From Pseudomonadota bacterium (GTDB taxonomy: Bacteria > Pseudomonadota > Alphaproteobacteria > Rhodobacterales > Rhodobacteraceae): a stretch of 14,875 bases of DNA. Of the stretch, positions 1 to 6,647 are shown piece by piece (position 1 is the stretch's first letter; every line of letters begins with the position of its first letter). Where the stretch lies: contig JAQBUS010000010.1 in assembly GCA_027623875.1 (NCBI GenBank), forward strand, positions 1 through 14,875, read 5' to 3'. The notes below the pieces were generated by a model. It searched no databases, was not told the DNA's origin, and saw nothing but the letters and a program-made list of their open reading frames with translations. A program made the translations under genes and the position numbers.

Positions 1-1
1 A

Positions 2-295
2 ACTGATAATTTTGAAAATGTAGGTGAGTTTTTACGGCAATTCCCTATACATCGGTCAGTATTACGAAGAATACAGATAATGGACTCTTATCCTTACTCT
101 GAAATTCAAGATAATATGATAAGTCAGAACTGTCGCCCTATAGATATGTTGCGCTGTAAATTGGCATACTTTGGAGCCGCAAAATTTGATCCTAAATCAG
201 ATCGGTGGGTTCGAATTACTTTAGCGCAGGGCGCCCCACTATTTAATGAATTGGATGGCCGAGATGATTGGTGGCTTCCTGTTTTTGCAGCATGA
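2..295 (+). CDS. 3' end of a gene of unknown function (5' end outside window)
   Basis: The frame is open from the first complete codon of the window to a TGA at 293-295, so this is the last 97 codons of a longer gene; the first internal ATG is at 80 but nothing marks it as the start. The visible part is rich in charged and aromatic residues, with a PIHRSVLRRI stretch near the beginning and a DDWWLPVFAA C-terminus. I do not recognise the family and see no membrane segment or metal motif. Its stop overlaps the ATG of the next gene by four bases (ATGA at 292-295), so the two genes are very probably co-transcribed and translationally coupled, which suggests a shared function. It is transcribed towards the taurine/sulfite block and is unlikely to belong to that operon. 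Confidence 0.7.
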   Translation, partial: TDNFENVGEFLRQFPIHRSVLRRIQIMDSYPYSEIQDNMISQNCRPIDMLRCKLAYFGAAKFDPKSDRWVRITLAQGAPLFNELDGRDDWWLPVFAA

Positions 296-912
296 GAGAA
301 GATCTAAATTATATTTCTAACTGGGTAGAGACCTTTACTGCTCAGGAAGGAACCTGGCCAGTTCTGATGTGCTCCGTCAATGAGATGAAGGCATTAATCT
401 CAAAGGCGTGTATAGGAAGAGGCCTTCCAAGTGGTCATGCTTATGAAATGGCATCCTTGGCTTCTGGACTTATGGCCGATCAGGTCATGATGGGTTTTTT
501 TATTGGAGCTTTATACGATCCTTATAAAAAACCAGTAATACATTCTGAAAATAAAACTCTTATTATCGATCAGGCTAGGTTTGTTATTAGTGGCCCTATG
601 GCAGTAGATGCACTGATTAGTGGAGCAGAAAGAGTTATTTTAAATAATATGCCTTGGAAAATGTTAATTACGCCACTTCTTATTAACGCAGAAAATACGT
701 ATAAGTGCTTTCTTTCTTTTGAGATTGTTGATAATTATTCCCTAGTTTTGAGTCATTCTGTTAAGAGAGTATTGCCAATTTTAGGCGACCCAAAACCTGT
801 ACCATTACCAGTGATAGAAGCTTTAGAAGAGTTGGCAAAAAACACTTATGTACCATCATCTGATATCTCCCGCCGTTTAGGAGCAGGTGCTGGATTGATT
901 GATACAGATTAA
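292..912 (+). CDS. DUF3726-like protein, function unknown
   Basis: A 206-residue soluble protein. I chose the ATG at 292 rather than the in-frame ATG at 268, because 292 gives the four-base ATGA overlap with the upstream stop that is typical of coupled genes; no clear Shine-Dalgarno sequence precedes either. Residues 28-31 (SVNE) followed by a helix leading to GRGLPSGHAYEMASLASGLM (42-61) resemble the conserved start of the DUF3726 family, in which an S-x-NE motif precedes a G-x-G...E-A-type helix; this family is found in marine alphaproteobacteria. The assignment is from memory of the pattern, not a search. No signal peptide or membrane helix is seen. The gene ends nine bases before the converging end of the 116-residue gene on the other strand. 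The biochemical role is unknown. Confidence 0.75.
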   Translation: MREDLNYISNWVETFTAQEGTWPVLMCSVNEMKALISKACIGRGLPSGHAYEMASLASGLMADQVMMGFFIGALYDPYKKPVIHSENKTLIIDQARFVISGPMAVDALISGAERVILNNMPWKMLITPLLINAENTYKCFLSFEIVDNYSLVLSHSVKRVLPILGDPKPVPLPVIEALEELAKNTYVPSSDISRRLGAGAGLIDTD

Positions 913-921
913 TATTTTTAT

Positions 922-1272
922 TTAACCTGCTTTTATGGTAAGCTTTCCAGGTTCATAGACCCCCATTGTCATATCAGTAGTTATTACCAAATCTGGAAAA
1001 CGCCACTCAATAAATTTCTGAATTATCATCGACATTTTATCGTTATCTTCTTGAGTGGAAAACCAAATTGTAACATCTATTTTTTTCGCCTCAGACGGAA
1101 TTTCAACATTAAATTTTCCCGCTAAGTCTGGTGGACCAACATAATTTGAAGGTAAGTCTTCTCCCATAATTGAAAGGATAATATCTGAATGATCCTCCAT
1201 GCTACAATGTGTTAGACGAATTCCGTTAGAATCTTTTACTGTTTTAAAAATTACTTCTTCGATTTCTTGCAT
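922..1272 (-). CDS. Conserved-looking hypothetical protein, 116 residues, last gene of the minus-strand block
   Basis: A small soluble protein with no signal peptide, membrane segment or cysteine cluster. The ATG at 1272 is preceded by an AGAGGGG-type ribosome binding site about ten bases upstream, which supports both the gene and the start. The alternating hydrophobic and polar pattern suggests a mixed alpha/beta fold; a central stretch near residues 65-90 reads as a strand followed by an amphipathic helix (KMSMIIQKFIEWRF). I do not recognise a family. It lies 44 bases downstream of the metallophosphoesterase and is probably on the same transcript, so it may be an accessory factor of the taurine/sulfite pathway or a passenger. 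It converges on the DUF3726-like gene with nine bases between the two stops, and no clear terminator is visible there. Confidence 0.7.
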   Translation of the reverse strand: MQEIEEVIFKTVKDSNGIRLTHCSMEDHSDIILSIMGEDLPSNYVGPPDLAGKFNVEIPSEAKKIDVTIWFSTQEDNDKMSMIIQKFIEWRFPDLVITTDMTMGVYEPGKLTIKAG

Positions 1273-1316
1273 ATTAAATACCCCTCTAGAAAAGCTGTTT
1301 AATGTTTTTGATAAAA

Positions 1317-2081
1317 TTACGCATGCCGTATTTCTGTTTCGTATTCGAGGCTACTATGAAACGTATGAAGGTGGTACACGGGGTTATTTGTTGTTTTAAT
1401 TGGTGAGATTTCTTGGGATAGTTCTAATGCAATTGATGGCATCGTGCTAGCTCTGAAGCCATAAAATGTGGATCTAAAGGTCCGATGAATATGTCCACAG
1501 AAAAGGCCTATTAATTGTTTATGGTCTTTTATCACATCGTATAATTCGTTTACTGCCTCCGGTCGATCATATTCATAAAATGGTTGAGTGCCGACTGAAA
1601 CGTCAAAAGGGGGATGATGCATAAACAAAACTGTAGGTTTAGCTACATCTTCGCTTAAGGTTCCTCCTAATGCTTTCAGCTTCGCATCATTGAAGTCCCC
1701 CTTGGATCCAGATTTTGATAAGGAATCCAGAGATATAAGCCTAATTTTAAAATCGTCGACTGAATAAATCATAAAATCCTGGTTCTGGGATAGATTCAGG
1801 TCGTTAGCAAAAAAGGCCATCATACTACGACTGCCATCCCGATTTCCCGGAGTTGGGTAGAAAGGTGCTTTTAATTTCTTCAAGATATTTTTGGCCGTAG
1901 AATACTCTTCTGGCAACCCGTTATGGGTAAGGTCGCCGGTATGTATAACAACATCGGGGGATATACTTAAAGAATTAATATCTTCAACGCATCTTTTAAA
2001 AGAGCTTATACGTTTTAAAGAGCTATCATTAGATTGATCCGGCGCCAAAATATGGGTATCAGAAATTTGCGCTACCAGCAT
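1317..2081 (-). CDS. Calcineurin-like metallophosphoesterase (CpdA/GpdQ-type class III phosphodiesterase)
   Basis: A 254-residue cytoplasmic protein with the ordered metal-binding motifs of the calcineurin-like superfamily: D-x-H at D8/H10, GD at 49-50, GN at 79-80, MHH at 154-156 and GHIH at 196-199. Layout and length match the class III phosphodiesterases such as CpdA and GpdQ, which hydrolyse cyclic nucleotides or phosphodiesters with a two-metal centre. The usual GNHD motif reads GNRD, so the conserved histidine next to the metal-binding asparagine is arginine at position 81; this may shift activity or substrate. The gene starts 70 bases after the annotated aprA stop, but only 10 bases after the second stop of the same aprA frame, so it is tightly linked to aprA. 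The substrate cannot be read from sequence; a nucleotide such as AMP, APS or cAMP is only a guess from context. Confidence 0.88.
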   Translation of the reverse strand: MLVAQISDTHILAPDQSNDSSLKRISSFKRCVEDINSLSISPDVVIHTGDLTHNGLPEEYSTAKNILKKLKAPFYPTPGNRDGSRSMMAFFANDLNLSQNQDFMIYSVDDFKIRLISLDSLSKSGSKGDFNDAKLKALGGTLSEDVAKPTVLFMHHPPFDVSVGTQPFYEYDRPEAVNELYDVIKDHKQLIGLFCGHIHRTFRSTFYGFRASTMPSIALELSQEISPIKTTNNPVYHLHTFHSSLEYETEIRHA

Positions 2082-2091
2082 TTACTGTGCC

Positions 2092-2154
2092 CTAATCTAC
2101 GATATGATGCACCGGTGCCTTCTCCATGGTGTATTCATCCGCTTCGGAATTCTA
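2092..2154 (-). other. aprA: In-frame continuation of aprA beyond a TAG codon
   Basis: After the TAG at 2152-2154 the aprA frame continues without another stop for 19 codons, encoding NSEADEYT followed by MEKAPVHHIVD, then a second TAG at 2092-2094. The tail looks like the conserved aromatic/basic end of AprA proteins as I remember them, and using it as the gene end leaves 10 bases to the next gene instead of 70. The first TAG sits inside a 10-base palindrome TCTAGCTAGA (2151-2160). Explanations are a nonsense mutation or sequencing error (TAG is one base from a tyrosine codon), or stop readthrough. The segment is not annotated as its own gene. Confidence 0.65.
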
Positions 2155-3927
2155 GCTAGATAAAGTGAAACAGTGCCAATCTTTGTCATCAAGTTGTGGA
2201 TGATCTCCACGATAATAGTATCCTGGCCAGCGTGTCTCTTTTCTATACATTGTATGGTGAGTCACACATTCAGATGCAATAACTCTATGGTGTAATTCCC
2301 AAGCTCTTTGCAGTTGATGAAGACTATCCGCTCCCAGAAATGCTAAGTCTTCTTTTAGCATTTTAAGTAGCTCCAAACCACGTACAAGCATTGGCTCGTT
2401 GGTCATATAGCGAGTTCCTGCACCACCGACATATTCATCCATTATTTTTTCAAGTCTTTGTAAGCCAGAGAGGGGTATTAAGTAACTCGGTGACACTGTG
2501 CCGGCGGTAATTTCGTTACGGCCAACGCGATATGTTTCTAAAGGTTGGTATATAACTTGCTTAAGGCTTTCATATTCCTTTTCGCTTACTTCAGGTTGGT
2601 CATTCCCCAAGTCATTAATGTATTTATTTGCAGCTTTTCCAGCAATTCGCCCCTCAGTGAATGATCCAGATGAAAATTTGTGAGGTGTTCCACCTAAGGT
2701 GTCTCCAGCTCCAAATAGTCCTTCAACTGTCATCATTCTGTTATAGCCCCACTGATAGTCGTCAGGGGCGTAGTCCTCAGGTCCACTGGCCCAAGCTCCG
2801 GAACATGTCGCATGAGAACCCATCACATATGGTTCAGACATTACAAGCTCAGGATTTGTTTCTTTTGGGTCTATGTTATTGGCGGCCCATACTACGGCCT
2901 GACCGATTGTCATGCCTAAGAAATTTTCCCAACCAATTGTTTCTTTGTGGGGATCTTTAAATGCCTCCTTAGTTACCATTCGTATCGGGCCTCTTCCAGC
3001 TTCTACTTCTTTTAGAAACGCATGATTGCGTAGGCATGTAGGTACTGGTTCGTGGTTTACATAATCTCCTACCATTTCCTCAATAGAGGCTCTCCATTTG
3101 GCCTCATAGGCTTCCCCATAAGCATTTTCAGTAGTAGTTTTTAAGTGAAGAAAATAAGCTCCAACTGGACCATATCCATCTTTAAAGCGGGTTAAAACGA
3201 TTCTATTTTCCATTTGGGTCATCTTAGCCCCTGTTAGAATCGGCAAGGCATAAGCAGATGCACTACTCCAGGGAGCATACCACGTTCTCCCCATTCCTTC
3301 TCCGGCTGAGTGAGGTTTGAAGATATGAGAGGCACCACCCGCAGCTATGATGACTGCTTTTGACCTAAATACATAAAAATCACCTGTACGCACGTTGAAG
3401 CCGACCGCTCCTGCAACTCTATTCTTTTTCTTTTTATCCATGAGCAAGTGAGTAACCATAATGCGATTGTAGACTTCTGTGGCTGCTTTGCGGGCAGCCT
3501 CCGCGACAATAGGTTTGTAGCTTTCACCATGAATCATGATTTGCCACTTTCCTTCTCGTAGATAGCGACCAGTCTCTGGATCTTTCATAATCGGGAGGCC
3601 CCACTCTTCGAACATATGTACTGTTGAGTCAACATGCCTACCAATATCATAGCCAAGATCTTCTCTTACTAAACCCATTAGGTCATTGCGTTGGTATCGA
3701 ACATAATCCTCTGGTGTATTTTCATCCCACTGCATACCCATGTAACAATTGATCGCATAAAGTCCTTGCGCCACAGCGCCACTTCGTTCGATATTTGCTT
3801 TCTCGACAATTACAACTTTTTTATCTCGGCCCCAATATCTTGACTCATATGCCGCGCCACAGCCTCCAAAGCCACCGCCAACAACAAGAATATCTGCATC
3901 AACGTAGACTGTTTTTCTTCGAGCCAT
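2152..3927 (-). CDS. aprA: Adenylylsulfate reductase alpha subunit, FAD-binding (AprA), possibly cut short at the C-terminus
   Basis: Catalytic subunit of dissimilatory APS reductase, here probably working in reverse to oxidise sulfite plus AMP to APS with electrons going to AprB. The 591-residue frame carries an N-terminal FAD dinucleotide fold (VVGGGFGGCGAA, residues 15-26) and a second FAD-contact glycine region (GLFGAGDTLGG, 403-413). Residues matching the known active site by local context are N60, E135, R247 (LTRFKDG) and H372 (GSHATCSG). The ATG overlaps the aprB stop by one base (TAATG). The frame ends at TAG 2152-2154 right after HCFTLSS, but the same frame runs on for 19 codons to a TAG at 2092-2094 with a tail that looks like the normal AprA end; see the separate entry. 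The identity is very secure; the exact C-terminus is not. Confidence 0.95.
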   Translation of the reverse strand: MARRKTVYVDADILVVGGGFGGCGAAYESRYWGRDKKVVIVEKANIERSGAVAQGLYAINCYMGMQWDENTPEDYVRYQRNDLMGLVREDLGYDIGRHVDSTVHMFEEWGLPIMKDPETGRYLREGKWQIMIHGESYKPIVAEAARKAATEVYNRIMVTHLLMDKKKKNRVAGAVGFNVRTGDFYVFRSKAVIIAAGGASHIFKPHSAGEGMGRTWYAPWSSASAYALPILTGAKMTQMENRIVLTRFKDGYGPVGAYFLHLKTTTENAYGEAYEAKWRASIEEMVGDYVNHEPVPTCLRNHAFLKEVEAGRGPIRMVTKEAFKDPHKETIGWENFLGMTIGQAVVWAANNIDPKETNPELVMSEPYVMGSHATCSGAWASGPEDYAPDDYQWGYNRMMTVEGLFGAGDTLGGTPHKFSSGSFTEGRIAGKAANKYINDLGNDQPEVSEKEYESLKQVIYQPLETYRVGRNEITAGTVSPSYLIPLSGLQRLEKIMDEYVGGAGTRYMTNEPMLVRGLELLKMLKEDLAFLGADSLHQLQRAWELHHRVIASECVTHHTMYRKETRWPGYYYRGDHPQLDDKDWHCFTLSS

Positions 3928-4388
3928 TATAGGACCCCTTCTTTAAATTTTCCTGAGTAAGTTGGAAGCCCGCCATCTATTTTTAGGTATTCTGGTTCAT
4001 GCGCGAGCTCTTGCGAGTCAAAATCTGCTTTACTCGGTAAATCGTATTCTGTGACTGCCTTAATTGAACCCCACGGAGTTGTTCTAATGGGAGAGACAAA
4101 ATTTTTCTCCCGACCGTCACGAAATTTTAGTTTCCAGGAAATTGTACCTTTTTCTTCTTCTCGCAACACTCTAACACTATGACCCATTGGAGCAAAATCA
4201 GCATAACCTCTAACATCGATGGCATTCTGGGGGCATGCTTTTACACATGAATAGCATTCCCAGCAGAAGTTTGGTTCAATATTTACTGCTCTGCGAGTTA
4301 CTGGATCAATGTGCATGATGTCTGATGGACAAATATCTACGCAGTGTCCGCAGCCATCACAGCTAGTCATATATACAAAAGTGGGCAT
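3927..4388 (-). CDS. aprB: Adenylylsulfate reductase beta subunit, two [4Fe-4S] clusters (AprB)
   Basis: Iron-sulfur subunit of APS reductase, which passes electrons between the AprA FAD and the membrane partner. The 153-residue protein starts with a ferredoxin-like domain: C10-x2-C13-x2-C16-x3-C20-P and C42-x2-C45-x2-C48-x3-C52-P, each of which would hold a [4Fe-4S] cluster together with the other's fourth cysteine. W43, just after C42, matches the tryptophan that lies in the electron path to FAD in the studied enzymes. The C-terminal ~70 residues are the extended tail that wraps around AprA in known structures (family knowledge). An AGGAG site lies about a dozen bases before the ATG. It lies 36 bases after aprM, overlaps the aprA start by one base, and is surely translated with it. 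Confidence 0.95.
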   Translation of the reverse strand: MPTFVYMTSCDGCGHCVDICPSDIMHIDPVTRRAVNIEPNFCWECYSCVKACPQNAIDVRGYADFAPMGHSVRVLREEEKGTISWKLKFRDGREKNFVSPIRTTPWGSIKAVTEYDLPSKADFDSQELAHEPEYLKIDGGLPTYSGKFKEGVL

Positions 4389-4424
4389 GGTAAGTTTAAC
4401 TCCTATTCAAAGGTCAATAATTAA

Positions 4425-5210
4425 TTAATAATTGTGTGTGTGGCGTTTAGCTTTGCCATAAATTTTTGGACTGTCAGCAGGTGCCGGCAAGTTACGTCGT
4501 CCACCATTAGCAATGGCTAGGTTTTTTTGATAAGCGGCGGCAGGTTTAAAAAACATATGAGAAAATTTTGACCAGGGTACCGATCCAAAAAATACGGTAG
4601 TACTAAACAAGTAAATTGCTAAGGCTAATGTTGCCCAGATGCTGTCACTAGCTTGTAGATATGCCCAGATTAAACCAAATGTAACACTCACCATAAGTGA
4701 GACAACAAATAAGTCGGCACGAACTAATCTAAATGGGGAGTTTCCTTCAGCAGTTACATCTACTCTTATAAAAAACCAAAACCAGTATCCACCGATGCAA
4801 ACCATTAAACCACCGATCCACCATAAATTAGGTAAAATCTCTGGAGTTTCTATGTTTGCACTTGAGTAACAAAACACCATCATTGCGGTTGTTATCACAT
4901 ATCCAATAAATCCATACATAGTTAAAAGATGCGCAATTCGTCTTTTGGTGCTACAAAACTCGCCTGACGCTAATACGTCATGGGCGGTAGTTTTAACTAT
5001 TACTGATATTTTTTCTCCGACACTGACAGTTCGAGTACCTTTTTCTCTACTGGTTTTTACAAGCTTGAAAAAGTATTTTGCACTGCCCTTGTGAATAATA
5101 TCAAACAGGGTTCCACCAGCAACCATAGCCACCATAATTACAACAAAGCTTTTCATAAGTAATGGAGAAATTGAGGTTGAAAGCTCAGCGAAGGGGTTTA
5201 CATCAAACAT
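4425..5210 (-). CDS. aprM: Membrane anchor of adenylylsulfate reductase (AprM-like), five predicted helices
   Basis: A 261-residue integral membrane protein. Hydrophobic segments lie at about 20-40, 94-115, 128-148, 165-186 and 191-211, giving about five helices, with a basic cytoplasmic loop between the first two (residues 41-92) and a positively charged C-terminal tail. Its place directly before aprBA is that of AprM in sulfur-oxidising bacteria, where it is thought to dock AprBA to the membrane and pass sulfite electrons to quinone. Histidines at or near helix ends (H40, H94, H218) could be haem ligands, but this is not proven. A TTAGGAAAG site precedes the ATG. The sat gene ends 64 bases upstream. 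The call rests mainly on context plus topology; other redox membrane anchors are possible. Confidence 0.8.
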   Translation of the reverse strand: MFDVNPFAELSTSISPLLMKSFVVIMVAMVAGGTLFDIIHKGSAKYFFKLVKTSREKGTRTVSVGEKISVIVKTTAHDVLASGEFCSTKRRIAHLLTMYGFIGYVITTAMMVFCYSSANIETPEILPNLWWIGGLMVCIGGYWFWFFIRVDVTAEGNSPFRLVRADLFVVSLMVSVTFGLIWAYLQASDSIWATLALAIYLFSTTVFFGSVPWSKFSHMFFKPAAAYQKNLAIANGGRRNLPAPADSPKIYGKAKRHTHNY

Positions 5211-5274
5211 TTATACTTTCCTAAATAGTAGAGAATTTGTAGTTTACTTTTTAAAGTCTAGTGACCTTTTTTTA

Positions 5275-6435
5275 TTAAGATTTATAGTAAAATTTCTTCA
5301 AAACATCAAGCACTTCTGGACGACTAAATTCTGTTGGCACAGTTTCATTATTCGAAAGCATTTCTCTTAAACGTGTTCCCGAAACATTTAGGCGTTGATC
5401 TTCTCCGTGGGGACAAGTACGTCCTGTAGCCATCCCACTGCATTTGTAACAGTAGAAAGTGATGTCAATTTTTATTGCCTGTGTTTCGAGGCTTCCTGCG
5501 GGAACTTCATCAAAGATATGATGCGCATCAAACGGTCCATAGTAATCTCCAATACCGGCGTGGTCACGACCAACTACCAAGTGAGAGCAGCCGAAGTTTT
5601 GTCGAAACACAGCGTGTAATAGTGCTTCTCGAGGTCCGCCATAGCGCATCTCAATTGGATAACCTGCCTGAACAACTGATCCTTCAACAAAATAGTTTTT
5701 TACCAAACTGTCAATTGATGCCACGCGAACATCAGCAGGAATATCTCCTGGTTTTAGAGCTCCCAGAACTTGGTGAATTAGAAGCCCATCACATATCTCT
5801 ATAGCTATTTTTGCTAAATATTCGTGGCTGCGGTGCATTGGGTTACGTGTTTGGAAAGCAGCTACTGTTGACCAACCTTTTTTATTAAATAAAGCACGTG
5901 TTTCTTCAGGCTTATAATAGAGCCCCTTATAGGTTTCGGGATAATGATCTTCATCAAGGACTTTAACTGGTCCCGATAAGTTAACTTCTTCCTGGTTCAT
6001 CACTTTGGCCACTCCAGGGTGGGCTGTATCGGTAGTTCTGAAAACATTATTACATTCAAGATTTTTGTCTATTTTGTATTTTTGCTCTACTTTTAATATT
6101 CCAAAAATCTTGTTGTTATCGCTTACCAGAGCTACTTCATCTCCAATTTTTATCCCGGAGGAAACGTCACTCGATGAAGATAAAGTTATTGGAATTGGCC
6201 AGAACACTCCAGATGCTAACATCATATCTGTGCAGCAATTTCGCCAATCTTCTTCCGCCATAAAGCCATTTAATGGTGTGTAGGCTCCCATTGCTAACAT
6301 TAACAGATCAGATAATTCACGAGAAGAAAGGGGAACTTTTAATAAGTGTTCAGCTCGATTTAGTTCGACCGCACGCTCGTCAATATGAGCTAATAGTGGT
6401 TTTAATTTGTCCCGCCCGTGTGGTTTAACTAACAT
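5275..6435 (-). CDS. sat: Sulfate adenylyltransferase (dissimilatory-type ATP sulfurylase, Sat)
   Basis: A 386-residue single-domain ATP sulfurylase with no APS kinase domain. Nucleotide-binding motifs are QTRNPMHRSHE (195-205) and GRDHAG (289-294), and a conserved loop VSGTRLREML lies at 351-360. A C-x2-C...C-x-H set (C329, C332, C341, H343) matches the zinc-binding site of bacterial homo-oligomeric Sat. The enzyme interconverts ATP plus sulfate with APS plus PPi; beside aprMBA and downstream of a sulfite-releasing enzyme it most probably runs in the ATP-forming direction. This single-chain Sat differs from the CysDN type used for assimilation. The ATG at 6435 has only a weak GGAT upstream. 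It follows a 212-base gap after pta, the longest internal gap of the block, so it may have separate control. Confidence 0.95.
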   Translation of the reverse strand: MLVKPHGRDKLKPLLAHIDERAVELNRAEHLLKVPLSSRELSDLLMLAMGAYTPLNGFMAEEDWRNCCTDMMLASGVFWPIPITLSSSSDVSSGIKIGDEVALVSDNNKIFGILKVEQKYKIDKNLECNNVFRTTDTAHPGVAKVMNQEEVNLSGPVKVLDEDHYPETYKGLYYKPEETRALFNKKGWSTVAAFQTRNPMHRSHEYLAKIAIEICDGLLIHQVLGALKPGDIPADVRVASIDSLVKNYFVEGSVVQAGYPIEMRYGGPREALLHAVFRQNFGCSHLVVGRDHAGIGDYYGPFDAHHIFDEVPAGSLETQAIKIDITFYCYKCSGMATGRTCPHGEDQRLNVSGTRLREMLSNNETVPTEFSRPEVLDVLKKFYYKS

Positions 6436-6472
6436 AATTTTAATCCATTTGAAGGTAACATGTAATTTTTTT

Positions 6473-6488
6473 TATAAAAATTTTTATA
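6473..6488. promoter_or_regulatory. 16-bp perfect AT palindrome in the pta-sat gap
   Basis: TATAAAAATTTTTATA is a perfect inverted repeat without a spacer, 38 bases upstream of the sat start. It could be a regulator site or simply AT-rich spacer; in such an AT-rich genome chance occurrence is plausible. Confidence 0.3.
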
Positions 6489-6502
6489 TTTACTATATGT
6501 GA

Positions 6503-6530
6503 ACCCATCTAAACATTTTATTTGATGGGT
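6503..6530 (-). promoter_or_regulatory. Stem-loop between pta and sat
   Basis: ACCCATC at 6503-6509 and GATGGGT at 6524-6530 form a perfect 7-bp stem with a 14-base AT-rich loop. On the minus strand it is not followed by a clean run of T, so it is not a standard intrinsic terminator; it may mark an RNA processing or attenuation point between the carbon module and the sulfite module. The rest of the 212-base gap (6436-6647) has no gene that I can support. A weak inverted repeat CGTG-N7-CACG is at 6540-6554 and a TTGACT lies on the minus strand nearby, but without a well-placed -10 box. Confidence 0.4.
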
Positions 6531-6647
6531 ACCTTGTGTCGTGGGAATTACACGTAGTCAACTGAAAATTTAGTATTTATAGAGAGTTTTATTTTTACCT
6601 ATAACATTCTTTTTTATGTACGTTTGTATCACTTAAATAAGGAAAGT

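Noticed and set aside
268..291. Earlier ATG for the DUF3726-like gene
   Set aside because: It would add eight residues (MVASCFCS) with no family resemblance; the ATG at 292 gives the typical ATGA overlap.
900..930. Bidirectional terminator between the converging genes at 912 and 922
   Set aside because: There are T-rich bases but no convincing GC-containing stem in the short gap.
2151..2160. Palindrome TCTAGCTAGA next to GAATTC as a possible cloning-linker remnant
   Set aside because: The surrounding frame continues as AprA-like sequence on both sides, so an inserted linker is unlikely; the match is probably chance.
2661..2960. 99-codon plus-strand frame inside aprA
   Set aside because: Antisense of the conserved AprA core; no sign of coding selection.
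5475..5804. 109-codon plus-strand frame inside sat
   Set aside because: Lies opposite the conserved Sat nucleotide-binding motifs; its composition is that of a shadow frame.
6473..6530. Intrinsic terminator after pta
   Set aside because: The stem is short, the loop is long, and no clean T run follows directly on the minus strand.
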